This document shows, piece after piece, positions 11,981 to 21,914 of a stretch of 64,000 nt of DNA. The position numbers were made by a program, and so were the translations under genes. The number at the start of each line of letters is the position of its first letter. Position 1 is the first letter of the stretch. Source of the stretch: Candida dubliniensis CD36 (lineage: Eukaryota > Ascomycota > Pichiomycetes > Serinales > Debaryomycetaceae); assembly GCF_000026945.1 (NCBI RefSeq), contig NC_012860.1, positions 2,418,001-2,482,000 of the forward strand. The letters run 5' to 3'. A model generated the notes under the pieces. It searched no databases. It worked only from the letters and a program-made list of their open reading frames with translations, and was not told the DNA's origin.

Positions 11981-13612
11981 TTACAAAAAGTTATCTGCAA
12001 AATTGTACTTGAACTTTGCCCATCCTTTCAATGAGTTGGCGTATGTATTCTTCTCTATTTCTTCAGGAGTTTCGTAATACCTGTCAGTATCAAAGTCCAT
12101 GTCTTCTAATTTGACAAATCTATCTTTCCCCTTTCGAATAACCAACCACCAAAAAACAAAACACAAGGGGAAAACCCCCAACTCCAAATATGACTGGAAG
12201 AAATCATTTACGGAAAATGGTGAAAACGTAGTCCATCCTTGAACTAAAATAATGAACCCGCCTAAAATTACAACATATAAGGGACCATAAGGATATGACC
12301 AGTTTTTGAATAATAATTCGTGTGTTCTTCCTTGTTTTTTCAAACCTTGTCTGAAACGAATTGAAACAACACCGATAACCCACCAAGAAATTAAATTGGA
12401 AAGCCCAACAATTGCTTGTAACCAAGACCATAATTCACCAGACCCCACAAATGCTGAAGCAAAGCATAAACCTCCAATCAACCAAGTTATAATTACTGCT
12501 ACATATGGGACTCTGAAACGATTCATGGGTAAAAATATTTTTGGGATGTAGCCATGGAGACTCAAATTATAAGCCAATCTCGACCCAGCATACAAGGCAT
12601 GATTTCCAGCGGAAACAATTGAAGTCATAATAACTGCGTTCATAAAACTTCCAGCACCTTTGGCTCCTACCATTTGGAAAACAATAGTAAATGGAGAAGT
12701 GGCAACTTTCTTAGTCATCAAATTCGGATAATCATAAGGAATGTTCATACCAATGAAAAAAGCAGTCAATATATAGAATATCAAAACACGGAAAAATGTC
12801 ATTTGCACTGTTTTGGGAATCACTCTGGTTGGGTTTTTAGTTTCACCAGCTGTAAGAGATACAGATTCCAATCCACCAAAACTATAAGCAGCTGAGGCAA
12901 ACACTTTACTGAATCCGCGAATTCCGTCAACAAATGGGGCATCACCATAACTCCAATACTTAAATCCAATGTATTCGTGTTGTGGGTTTTTCCCAGCATT
13001 ACAAATGATACTAACGATGAAAAATATAATAATTGTCACCACTTTCAACAAGGCAAGTGAATACTCTGCTTCGGCGTATAATCTCACATGCAAGACGTTT
13101 AACAACAATAAAAATACCCAAAATATAATGGATATCACATACCAATGGAAATCGGTCCAATATTGCATCACTAATTGTAATGCAACCAAATCTGCAGCAA
13201 CACTAACACAATCATTAAGCCAATAATTAAACAAAGTTGCAAATGCAAGAGAATCAGAACCAAATCTTTTTGTATAGACGGCAAATGACCCGGATATAGG
13301 ATATTGGACAGACATCTCCCCAAGACTCAACATCATAAAATAAATCATTGTACCCATTATTAGATAATTCAACAACAAACCTAATGGTCCCGCATTCAGT
13401 AACATCTTCCCCATACCTAAAAAAATTCCTGTTCCAATGACACCACCAAGACAAATCAAATTGATGGTACGAGCTCCTAAACTTCTATTAAGATTCTCTG
13501 TTTGTGCGATTCTATGCTCTGATGACGTGGATGCATCTTCAATTACATTTTCCAAGTCAATTTGGGGTTTTTTATCTAGTGAGGTTATACTATTGGGATA
13601 ATCAACCGACAT
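11981..13612 (-). CDS. ALP1: YAT-family amino-acid permease (ALP1/CAN1/LYP1-like)
   Basis: 543 residues from the ATG at 13612 (MSVDYPNSITSL...). The frame is open 27 codons further, but that extension begins with TTG. Twelve hydrophobic segments follow a ~45-residue cytoplasmic N-terminus. Fungal amino-acid permease signatures include ICLGGVIGTGIFLGMG in TM1, SLGEMSVQYPISGSF in TM3 and the SAAYSFGGLESVSLTAGETKNP loop. The C-terminus ends hydrophilic after YETPEEIEKN. It is closest in feel to the basic amino-acid permease branch; I recall the C. albicans gene at this place as ALP1, reported as a cystine transporter, but substrate cannot be read from sequence. Convergent with CDC48; upstream lies a GC-rich block (13848-13857). 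Confidence 0.85.
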   Translation of the reverse strand: MSVDYPNSITSLDKKPQIDLENVIEDASTSSEHRIAQTENLNRSLGARTINLICLGGVIGTGIFLGMGKMLLNAGPLGLLLNYLIMGTMIYFMMLSLGEMSVQYPISGSFAVYTKRFGSDSLAFATLFNYWLNDCVSVAADLVALQLVMQYWTDFHWYVISIIFWVFLLLLNVLHVRLYAEAEYSLALLKVVTIIIFFIVSIICNAGKNPQHEYIGFKYWSYGDAPFVDGIRGFSKVFASAAYSFGGLESVSLTAGETKNPTRVIPKTVQMTFFRVLIFYILTAFFIGMNIPYDYPNLMTKKVATSPFTIVFQMVGAKGAGSFMNAVIMTSIVSAGNHALYAGSRLAYNLSLHGYIPKIFLPMNRFRVPYVAVIITWLIGGLCFASAFVGSGELWSWLQAIVGLSNLISWWVIGVVSIRFRQGLKKQGRTHELLFKNWSYPYGPLYVVILGGFIILVQGWTTFSPFSVNDFFQSYLELGVFPLCFVFWWLVIRKGKDRFVKLEDMDFDTDRYYETPEEIEKNTYANSLKGWAKFKYNFADNFL

Positions 13613-13847
13613 TATTTGAAATATAAATATAAAAAAAAAGTAGACTAGTAAGAGCCAATAATGTAGGATAAACAAAATGTGTATATGTTTCAAGGAACGG
13701 TCATATCTATATATATGTTAATCCCTGAAAGCAGCCCCTCCTCCAAGATGATTATTTCATCTAAACAATTTGAAATGAAATTAGGATTTGCCGTGTGAAT
13801 GTGAGTGCCACAATAAGATAAAGTAAAAAAAAAAAAAAAAAAATGCT

Positions 13848-13857
13848 CCGCGGCCGC
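13848..13857. promoter_or_regulatory. GC-only decamer upstream of ALP1
   Basis: CCGCGGCCGC, containing the 8-bp palindrome GCGGCCGC, sits about 240 bp upstream of the permease ATG directly after an A19 tract. CGG/CCG half-sites are what fungal zinc-cluster regulators bind, so it may be an operator. The identity of any binder is unknown. Confidence 0.35.
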
Positions 13858-14104
13858 TAGCTAATGCAGATTCTGGGTCAGCCTTTTGCATTTGATAGAG
13901 GCAATTTTCAAGGAATTCTTGGTGGGAAATGACAGGTAAATGTCAATTAACAATTTCCTGAGATGAGCATTAACTGTTTTAATACTAAATTAAGTTAGTA
14001 ACTTGTTTACATGAGAATTTAGGTTTAATGAAAGTATTCCATTAGTAATCTATGTTCGGCGTTTTACATATTTTAGTGATTAAAGAATTTCTTTTTTCTT
14101 CTTT

Positions 14105-14140
14105 TTTGCAATTGCAAAGAAAAATCGTGCTTTCACGTGA
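14105..14140. promoter_or_regulatory. Palindrome TTTGCAATTGCAAA and TCACGTGA box
   Basis: A 14-bp perfect palindrome (14105-14118) is followed 15 bp later by TCACGTGA (14133-14140), a Cbf1/bHLH-type E-box. They lie between two divergent genes, ~500 bp from each start. Regulatory roles are inferred from motif identity only. Confidence 0.35.
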
Positions 14141-14652
14141 CTGCAACAAGTGTAGGAATCCGAATCAACATAAATGTCGGATATACGTCATTTTAATGAC
14201 TTTGCACCAACTAGAGTATCAGTAGTAGCCGTCCAGTTAAAGTAAGTAAAGTAGTTATTGCTATACATGCTAAGGTTCAATGGTTTATATAGTTTTGTAT
14301 GTTAAATACGGCCACCAGTAATTTTAAGCGAGTATAGTTTTTTTGGTTTCGGTATTTGCAGTCATATGCTGAAGGAATTACTACTATATCTATGTTTCTA
14401 GGACAATATGGTGAGAAGTATTTCTTTCTCATTCTTTCTCTCGAACTACCGAGACTAGTTTAATCTATAATTTCTGTAAGATTGTTTTCAACATGCTTTG
14501 AAAATGTTTCAAGTTGTTCTCATAACCAAACATGATAATTCTCGCACAATTCTTGTACTTTTTTGGCAATAATAATATAAAGGTATTCAATACAATTCCA
14601 CCATGTTCTTGTTTTCACTTTTTGGAAATCCTTAACAAGGAAAGAAAAGAGC

Positions 14653-15261
14653 ATGAAAGCCTTCTTGTTTATTTATCTCAAACTACTACTATTACTGCTG
14701 ATAATAGTCGGTAGAATTGTTAAAGTGGAATATTTACATTTGGTAGTGGAAGTGGAACCCTCCACAACAACCGAGCTGTGTGTACCAAATGATATAAATG
14801 AATACCTAGGACCATTCTATCTAAACAGAACATTTGCTGAATTGATGTTGAAAGAACACAACATCAAGAGGAAACTTCATCAAAGTTGTCCACTCAAATG
14901 GTCTTCAGAACTTTTCAACTATGCGTATCAATTTGCAGCTGAATATTCTTGTTCAGGAACATTACAACATTCTGGTGGTAAATATGGGGAAAATTTAGCT
15001 TTTGGTTATCTGCCCATAGGAGCTATAGAAGCCTGGTATGATGAAGGAGATGCTTATGTATATGGTTCTGAAAATGTGTATAACCATTTCACTGCACTTG
15101 TGTGGAACAATACCAATTCTCTTGGTTGTGCTTACAAATCTTGTGGTGCTAATACTAGTTTGAATGCATTATATATTGTGTGTTCATATTACCCTCCAGG
15201 AAATGTTATTGGGTATTCAACGCAAAATGTGTTCCCATTAAATTCAAAGATGGTCAACTAA
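14653..15261 (+). CDS. PRY/CAP-superfamily secreted protein
   Basis: 202 residues. A hydrophobic N-terminal signal (FLFIYLKLLLLLLIIV) is followed by a short linker and a CAP (SCP/PR-1) domain from ~60 to 190. Hallmarks are KEHNIKRKLH (first His of the CAP cavity), LKWSSELFNYAYQFA, HSGGKYGENLAFGY, IEAWYDE, the CAP1 box NHFTALVWNNTNSLGCAY and the CAP2 box YIVCSYYPPGNVIGY. Yeast Pry proteins bind and export sterols; Candida relatives (RBT4, RBE1, PRY1) are secreted or cell-wall proteins linked to virulence. It lacks the long Ser/Thr-rich linker of larger members, so it is a compact form. The stop overlaps the convergent APE4 stop by 18 bp. Confidence 0.88.
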   Translation: MKAFLFIYLKLLLLLLIIVGRIVKVEYLHLVVEVEPSTTTELCVPNDINEYLGPFYLNRTFAELMLKEHNIKRKLHQSCPLKWSSELFNYAYQFAAEYSCSGTLQHSGGKYGENLAFGYLPIGAIEAWYDEGDAYVYGSENVYNHFTALVWNNTNSLGCAYKSCGANTSLNALYIVCSYYPPGNVIGYSTQNVFPLNSKMVN

Positions 15262-16728
15262 AATTTTTCTATCCAATTCTATGTAGTTTTCAAAAAATGA
15301 TTTAAATAAGTCTGTCAATTTAAGAATATCAAAAGTGCCACCCGTTTCTCTAATTGAATGCATTGATAATTGAGGATTTCCTAAATCTAATGTTCTGATT
15401 CCCAATTTGGCAGCTAAGATAGGACCAATGGTGGATCCACAAGGTGAATCATTTCTAACAACAAACAATTGCAATGGAACTTGGACTTTGTCTGCAACTT
15501 TCTTTAATAATACAATTCCCGGTGAATTTGTGGCGTATCTTTGATTAGCATTAATCTTAATAACAGGACCTAAATTCAATTGTGGACGATTTTGTCCTTC
15601 ATATTTATCAGCATAGTTTGGATGAACTCCATGTGCCATATCGGAAGATAACAAGAATGATTTCGACATTGTTTCATGGAAATAATCTACGTTGTTGTTG
15701 TTGTTGTTGTTATCGAAATCAAATTTTGTTAAACGTTGAATTATATCAGGTAAAAATGTAGAGTCGGCACCTTGTGCTGAAACGCTTCCAATTTCTTCAT
15801 GATCAAACAATGAGATCAAAGAAATTCCTTCCTCCTTTGGTAAGCTCTTAATTGATTCGACTAAACCTTTGGCAGCAGTAAAACAAGAAGTTAAATTATC
15901 TAATCTAGGTGAGAAAATAAATTCATCGTTTAAACCACCAATGGTAGATTTTTGATGATCAAATAAAATCAATTCAAAATCTTCAATTTTTGTAGGTTCA
16001 ACATCAAGTTCTTTAGCAATTAATTCTACTAAAGATTTATTATGTCTTGAAATAACATTTTGAACTGATTCAAATTGATCAGGAGTTAATTGTAAATTAG
16101 GATCATCCGCACATGATTTGGTAGCTGAGGTTTCCTTTTCATTTCTATCAATTGATGTTTGACCAGCAATTGGAACCAATTTGGTTTCTTTGTTGAATTC
16201 AAATTTAGTATTGACATCACGATCTAAATGAATTGCCAATGTTGGAATTCTTAATAATGGCTTATCAATCTTCAATAATTTTGGAACAAATTGCCCATTT
16301 TCATTGACATAAACTCTTCCTGCAATAGATAAATCACGATCAAACCAAGAATGAGCAATCAATCCGCCATATTGTTCTACACCAATTTGAATGAAACCTT
16401 CGGAGTTTTTTTTCGAAATTGGCTTGATACGAAGACATGGTGAATCAGTATGAGCACCAACAATAGCAATCCCATTCCCATTTTTAAATTGTTCACCAAT
16501 TGTGAATGCAATTATTGAGGATCCGTTTCTGGTGACAAAATATTTACCGCCTTTTTGTAAACCATGAAATTTAAACCAATTGGTTCTTTCGTGGATTTCT
16601 TGAAACCCTGCTTCAGACAATAATGATTTGACTGAGTTTACAGCGTGGTATGGAGTAGGAGAAGCATTGACAAAGTCGACAAATTCTTGAGCATATTTCA
16701 ACTCTTTACTACTTGATGTTGAAGCCAT
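15244..16728 (-). CDS. APE4: M18 aspartyl aminopeptidase (Ape4/DNPEP)
   Basis: 494 residues from the ATG at 16728 (MASTSSSKELKYAQEFVDF). An in-frame hydrophobic extension upstream begins at TTG and is not credible. This is an M18 family metallopeptidase with the two-zinc site: VGAHTDSPCLR (His/Asp ligands, ~residue 95), FDHEEIGS (catalytic Glu, ~315) and SSDMAHGVHPNYADKYE (~365). C-terminal RNDSPCGSTIGP and LSMHSIRETGG motifs are intact. It removes N-terminal acidic residues; in yeast it is cytosolic and delivered to the vacuole by the Cvt pathway. A short Asn run (~345) comes from a (gtt)n tract. It has an 18-bp convergent overlap with the PRY gene and diverges from BIG1 (144 bp). Confidence 0.92.
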   Translation of the reverse strand: MASTSSSKELKYAQEFVDFVNASPTPYHAVNSVKSLLSEAGFQEIHERTNWFKFHGLQKGGKYFVTRNGSSIIAFTIGEQFKNGNGIAIVGAHTDSPCLRIKPISKKNSEGFIQIGVEQYGGLIAHSWFDRDLSIAGRVYVNENGQFVPKLLKIDKPLLRIPTLAIHLDRDVNTKFEFNKETKLVPIAGQTSIDRNEKETSATKSCADDPNLQLTPDQFESVQNVISRHNKSLVELIAKELDVEPTKIEDFELILFDHQKSTIGGLNDEFIFSPRLDNLTSCFTAAKGLVESIKSLPKEEGISLISLFDHEEIGSVSAQGADSTFLPDIIQRLTKFDFDNNNNNNNVDYFHETMSKSFLLSSDMAHGVHPNYADKYEGQNRPQLNLGPVIKINANQRYATNSPGIVLLKKVADKVQVPLQLFVVRNDSPCGSTIGPILAAKLGIRTLDLGNPQLSMHSIRETGGTFDILKLTDLFKSFFENYIELDRKILVDHL

Positions 16729-16872
16729 TTTTGGTTTATGGAGTAACAGGATGATGATGATGATGATAAAAATTGTTGTCAAAAATTTAGAAAGTGTCTA
16801 AGCAACGGCACGAATTTTTGGAACCAACCAAAAAAAGCTCTAGACAAACAAAAAATTGTTATACGTCACGAT

Positions 16873-17883
16873 ATGATTAAAACTCAAAAGTTCAGTTCAT
16901 TTCTTGAGATAAAAATGAGATCATTCCTCCTACTAGCATATATTATTCCACTTATATTATGTCGATTAACTCCAGTATTGGTTGCTTCTCATAAATTAGT
17001 TCGAGGTTTGAAACAAGAGATCAATCCATCAAACACTTTGCCTCACAATGTTACCTCTGTGACCAATATGCTTAAGAAACTAATAACTGAATGTTCTTCA
17101 GATGCCTATCTACTTATCAATCAACCAGGATTAACCTATGCTGATTTAACTACAGCAAAGAAAGATAATTGGCCTTTTTTAAGGAAATATTTATATATGT
17201 CATCGACGATTGTTGGATTACCTAGAGTTGAAGACCCAATAGATTTAGATTTTCTTGAACAATACATAATCAATAATTGTGATGCCGAAACAATCAATGT
17301 TTGGCACGATAGTGAAGATGAAGTGGTTGATTATTTTGATATTCGGAAACGAGTTATTCGAATTGATTTATCACCATTATCAAGTGGGAATCATGATGAG
17401 AGAGTAAAAGAAATATTTGAACATGATCAATTGATTAGAAAAATTTTAAGAAAATTGCCGTCTCCTCATTATACGATTATTTTAACAAGTTTAACCCCAG
17501 GGATTGTTCACCCAGTCCCCGGATTTTTAATGGAAGAAACTCCAGCATCATTTGAAATTTTCGATGATATTATCAATGATCCATTTCACAATCGAGAAAT
17601 TGAAAAAAATGATAGATTTCATAAAGTAGAACCAAATTGGAATCCAATAAGAGATAGTAATGATAGGTATTATAGAAATAAAAAGAAAGATGAAATCCAT
17701 TTGTTTGATTATGAATTATGGGAAAAGAATGAAAAATTAATTACGACAATATTTGTAATGATTTTAAGTCTTTTCATGATGAAGATCATTTCATTCTTTA
17801 ATTACTTGAAACAAAAGATTTTACAAAAGAAACAACAGAAATCGAAACGAGGTATTATTACTGATGATAAGAAATTAGATTAA
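16873..17883 (+). CDS. BIG1: ER type I membrane protein Big1 (beta-1,6-glucan synthesis)
   Basis: 336 residues from the first ATG. A second in-frame ATG at 16915 gives a cleaner signal peptide (MRSFLLLAYIIPLILC) and may be the real start (322 residues). The lumenal portion begins with PVLVASHKLVRGL, typical of the Big1/Voa1 (Ac45-like) family, has several N-glycosylation sequons and a CSSDAYLLINQPGL block. It ends with one membrane helix (~291-313) and a Lys-rich cytosolic tail (KQKILQKKQQKSKR). Size and topology equal yeast Big1, an ER protein required for normal cell-wall beta-1,6-glucan. The paralogous family member Voa1 is the main alternative. Confidence 0.8.
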   Translation: MIKTQKFSSFLEIKMRSFLLLAYIIPLILCRLTPVLVASHKLVRGLKQEINPSNTLPHNVTSVTNMLKKLITECSSDAYLLINQPGLTYADLTTAKKDNWPFLRKYLYMSSTIVGLPRVEDPIDLDFLEQYIINNCDAETINVWHDSEDEVVDYFDIRKRVIRIDLSPLSSGNHDERVKEIFEHDQLIRKILRKLPSPHYTIILTSLTPGIVHPVPGFLMEETPASFEIFDDIINDPFHNREIEKNDRFHKVEPNWNPIRDSNDRYYRNKKKDEIHLFDYELWEKNEKLITTIFVMILSLFMMKIISFFNYLKQKILQKKQQKSKRGIITDDKKLD

Positions 17884-18025
17884 AGAGATAATCTTAGCTG
17901 GGCATGCTTTTTTTAGTGAAAAGTTTTAAGAAAAATTCATACTCATGTTTATATACACTTTCTATAACTGTTTTTTACTATTTTTTATATCTTATTCTTT
18001 CTTGCCCATTTTCCTATTTCTTTAT

Positions 18026-19525
18026 TTAATATTCATCCTCTTCTGCTGCTTCATCTTCATCTTCATAATCATCTTCATAATCATCTTCCTCCACCTCGTC
18101 TTCAAATAATACACTAGCATCAAAGTATAGCGATGGATCCAAACTAGAGATCTCGGCACATTTCACTTCACCTTCTAATAACAACTCACTCATAATTTTA
18201 CCTGTTCCCGGTGCATTATTGATCCCCCAACAGGAATGACCCGATGCAAGATATAAATTAGTCACATTGGTCTCTCCTATCAATGGCCCGCTTGAAGAAG
18301 GAACGTCCAACACGGGCAAGTAACATGCTTGACGTTTTAAAATTTGACCTCTTCTTAAATTAGGTGAAACTTTACCAACTTGTCGGAACAATTCATCACA
18401 TTTGGATTTAACCACTTCAACATCATCTGTAGTTTCTGGGACAGCAACCGTTGAATCACCTTCTCCACATACATACACCTCGTCCTGACGAGCGTAAATT
18501 TCCGGCGATATGTATGAATATGGACCTGTTTTAAATTCAGTAAAGATGGCATACGGACTAACAGGTTGATCTTTAAATGGGGCAATGGTGATTGAATGTG
18601 CTCGTAATCCCGATATTGGGCAATCGGGTAAGATCTTTGATGTCCAAGGTCCCACTGTCAACACAATTTGATCTGCTTCAACATTAATTATTTCATCTTG
18701 GTTTTTGTCCTCTTTCACAGAAGTAGGTTGATACTCTACACCAGTTGCGGATCCAGATTCTTCCGAATAAGTAATTTGGTTTACCTTACCTAAAATCATT
18801 TCTAATGCACCCTTTGATTCTTCAACGGCTTTTTTCAAAATAAAATTAGTAAATTTGTAAGGATGAACTTGTGCAGTTGTGTCGGTGCCTCCTAATTTTG
18901 AGCAACTTTCAATTAATGAAGATGTGATCCAATTCAACGTTGGGGGCAAAGAGCTTTTCAATGATCCCAATTGAGCTGTAGATGATGACCTTGTATTTCT
19001 GGAAGTCTTTTTAGGTGGTCTGTCACTTATTGAAGAAGAGGAATCACTATCATGAGCAGTCACTTGTTTAAAACTAACGTCATCAAACTCATCTTGACCC
19101 TCGCTGTTTTCATCCTCGTCTTCGTCCTCGTCCTCGTCCTCTTCGCCGCCATGTTTATTATTCTTTTTATTGTTTAAATGTGATATATCTCCTTCCAAGG
19201 AAACAGTAGTCAATCGTCTGTACCCCCATTCTTTCTCTCCATTATATTCATTTGATAGTTGTTGGTGTAGGTCGAACGATAATGAGACAATTTGTTCTGG
19301 GAATGCCCATAAGGCTAGTAAACCACCTGCTTTACCACTTGCACCTCCGGCAACTCTTTTACTTTCTATAAGTGTGATATGATATTTCTCAGGATCAAAT
19401 TTAGGATGTTTTACAAGGTAATAAGCTGTGCATACTCCAACAATACCTGCCCCAACAATTATGATATGTTGTTTACCTTCATGTCTACCTGACGGTTTAG
19501 AATGAAATTTCAAGTACTCTGGCAT
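18026..19525 (-). CDS. TDA3: FAD-dependent oxidoreductase Tda3
   Basis: 499 residues, DAO/glycine-oxidase-like FAD fold. The Rossmann dinucleotide motif IIIVGAGIVGVCTAYYL is at ~22-40 and a second FAD contact, RVAGGASGKAGGLLA, at ~57-71. The C-terminal substrate/FAD region is YLASGHSCWGINNAPGTGK. Two acidic low-complexity insertions stand out: a Glu/Asp run at ~125-145 (GAGGAC-type repeat) and a strongly acidic tail (final ~30 residues). Length agrees with S. cerevisiae Tda3 (~520), a putative oxidoreductase implicated in late-endosome to Golgi retrograde transport. The substrate is unknown. Confidence 0.85.
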   Translation of the reverse strand: MPEYLKFHSKPSGRHEGKQHIIIVGAGIVGVCTAYYLVKHPKFDPEKYHITLIESKRVAGGASGKAGGLLALWAFPEQIVSLSFDLHQQLSNEYNGEKEWGYRRLTTVSLEGDISHLNNKKNNKHGGEEDEDEDEDEDENSEGQDEFDDVSFKQVTAHDSDSSSSISDRPPKKTSRNTRSSSTAQLGSLKSSLPPTLNWITSSLIESCSKLGGTDTTAQVHPYKFTNFILKKAVEESKGALEMILGKVNQITYSEESGSATGVEYQPTSVKEDKNQDEIINVEADQIVLTVGPWTSKILPDCPISGLRAHSITIAPFKDQPVSPYAIFTEFKTGPYSYISPEIYARQDEVYVCGEGDSTVAVPETTDDVEVVKSKCDELFRQVGKVSPNLRRGQILKRQACYLPVLDVPSSSGPLIGETNVTNLYLASGHSCWGINNAPGTGKIMSELLLEGEVKCAEISSLDPSLYFDASVLFEDEVEEDDYEDDYEDEDEAAEEDEY

Positions 19526-21914
19526 TATTCTAAAGAAGGAGTTTTAAAGGATATATCCGACGTAAACTGGGAAGTATATCGTAATAACAAGGTAGAAGAC
19601 TAAAAAAGGATTAATTAATGTTTCCTTTTTTTTATTTTTTTCTTTTTTTCTATTTTTTTTTTTTTTTACTTTTGGTTTCAGTGGTTGATATTGTTATATT
19701 ATTAGCCCATACAAAGAGAAGAAAAAAAAAGTGAGAGAATTTATACGGTGTAAAATATGAGGTTATATTATAATAGGCATAGAAAAAGGGAGGTGAGAGA
19801 AATGTAACACATTCATATCATACATATATCATCAGCTTTTGAGAAATTTGGTTTGAAATTAAATAATAAGTTTTTGAGGGTTTTTATTTTTTTATGTATG
19901 AATGAATTGTATGGAGCCACAACCAACCAACGATTAAAAATCAGATCACTTTTTCTTGTACCACTTTGGTGGCGGCGGTGGTGGTGGTGGTAGTGGTGTT
20001 GTAGTTGGTAGTACTAGAAGTGAAGGAAAATAATAATTCCTTAACAAACAAACCCATTCAATTCTATTGTTTTATTGAGCTTTTGTGCTAAACCAGGTTT
20101 AGAATGTAAAAGAACAATAAAACAATAAGTAGCCTACATACAACTGTCAAATGATTTTAGCTCAAAAGACTGTGTTGCTTACTAATGGACTATACTGTGA
20201 ATCATCAAGAGACTTGATAAACTCGATTTCTTTACATATTCAATTGGAAAGATATGTGAATACTAGAAGCTCAGTCTATGCTGAATCGTCCAATCAAAAA
20301 AAGCTAGATTCATTCGCCAGGTCGGAGTTCGCTTACACTAACAGTTCTTTACTAGCTATATATATATATTATCTACAGGTTAGAATGCGATCCAACAAAT
20401 TAACTAATTTTTGAAGTATTTTCATCCGGTGAGGTGGTGTTTTATATCATTTACGATAAGGAGGTTAGAGGTGGGTCTGAAAATTAAGCCAACCTCCGAT
20501 GTATCTCTTGTGTTGCCGAAACGTTTTTCATATCAGATGCAGATGTAAATGCCCTGCGTATATCTTTTATCCTTTAATCTACATTTAACTTTCCAATTTC
20601 ACTCTAACCAAATACTTTTTTATTGTGAAGAGTATCAGGAATATAAATAATAACAAACTAATGGATTCTATGGCTTCAGGGGCTAAATGTTCTAATGTTC
20701 TAATGTTAGAATATAACTAGATATATTTATAGCTTGACCTATTGACTAACCAAATCGAACTAATCAATTGCTAGCTAAACTTCTACAACTACTTCGTAAT
20801 CAAACCTTTGACGTCCCCTCAGTTCAGTTTTCCTTTTCATTCTCGTTTATAGTTGTTACTTGTTGTAACCTGAAGTTCGGGAAATTACACAATACTGAAA
20901 AAATCACCTGTTTTTTTCTCTAATTAGATATGCATGATGACTTAAATTGCGAAAATTATTTTGTACTCCCTTTTTTTTTTTGCACTATCACCAACTAACT
21001 AACCAACCAATTAACCAACCAATTAACCTTTGATTATAAAAGACATCATCACCACAATAAGTAACTATTGAGCAGTGCAACGTATCTGTTTATTCTAAAA
21101 AAAAGAAATAAAATACCTTTTGCTAGGTTTTTTTGTTTTTTCAGTGGATAAAAAATAGGTAGCCGGTGAACAATAGATCCAGTGTCCTAAGGTGACTGGC
21201 TCGGCCGTTAGCTATTGAATGTTGCATTTCTGTAATTTTTGTGTTGTTGAATATCGCACAAGGTACATCAAGCAAGATTGTTATTTTATAAATAACATGA
21301 CACAAAGCAGGTATTCCAATCATCCTATGGTAGCAATCGTCGTCACCTTTACAACAACAACAGATATCAGAAATCAATTTCTAGTGCCATTTAGTCTCCT
21401 TGGTTGTTAATGGAAATTAATAACCGAAGTAGATCTTTTATATGATTCTACAGCTTGAATCATTAGGTTGACATGATTACTACTACACGTACTGCCGTGG
21501 CTGGTACAATTGAGAAAACAATTGGAACACTTGCAGTGTAATTAATGGAACTCTTTTTCCTTTATTTTGCAAATAATCGGTTTAATTACCTGCTAATAAT
21601 TGGTATCAATATATTCCGACCTTCATTTTGTAAGTTTGCAGATTAAATCTTATCTGAATTTGTTATCATGCATCATCCTTTTTCATCAAGGGACTGCTTC
21701 TTTGTCTCCATGCTGTTGTCAATCGGTACATTTGACAAACACTATTAATGTTCTAGAAACTGGCCTTAGATAAGATTGTAATGTCTATTATTGTTTCTGT
21801 TTTCTTGATACTCTTAATGCCAGGGCTTGTAGTCCAAGTAAGTTAAACTTGGAAAAAAAAAAGAAAAAATTCTTTTGCAACCCAAATAGTTAAACAAACA
21901 ACAACCTGTCAAGC
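19526..21914. other. Long intergenic region, low-complexity tracts, no gene supported
   Basis: About 2.4 kb between divergent TDA3 and the 21915 gene. It holds a pyrimidine-rich T tract (19620-19680), a GGN/GGT repeat (19969-20005), and AACC-type repeats (20993-21030, aaccaacc/aattaacc). Short frames such as 20151-20414 plus and 21141-21377 minus have no recognisable family. The length suggests an elaborate promoter or long 5' leaders rather than a hidden gene. Confidence 0.5.
19969..20005 (+). repeat. GGN trinucleotide tract
   Basis: ggtggcggcggtggtggtggtggtagtggtg-type repeat with about ten GG doublets in ~30 bp, on the template side upstream of TDA3. It is unusually G-rich for this AT-rich region and could form a two-tier quadruplex. 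Confidence 0.6.

Larger units (their letters stand above)
13613..14652. other. Divergent ALP1-PRY intergenic region with several motif candidates
   Basis: About 1 kb, no gene supported. It contains an A19 tract (13825-13843), the GC block CCGCGGCCGC (13848-13857) in an otherwise AT-rich stretch, a 14-bp perfect palindrome TTTGCAATTGCAAA (14105-14118) and a TCACGTGA E-box (14133-14140). A TACTAAC on the minus strand (13994-14000) has no matching donor. Confidence 0.5.

Noticed and set aside
13987..14000. Minus-strand TACTAAC...TTTAG upstream of ALP1 as a leader intron
   Set aside because: No donor sequence upstream on the minus strand; likely chance in AT-rich DNA.
15244..16782. N-terminally extended APE4 with a hydrophobic leader (possible ER-targeted isoform)
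   Set aside because: The extension begins at TTG and the Ile run comes from a simple ATC repeat; the ATG at 16728 gives the family N-terminus. Similar TTG/GTG extensions were discarded for ALP1, UBA4, the ferric reductase, the 27386 gene and the 41644 gene.
20151..20414. 87-codon plus-strand frame in the TDA3 upstream gap
   Set aside because: Starts with ATG but no recognisable domain, and ends in an AT microsatellite; not enough to call a gene.
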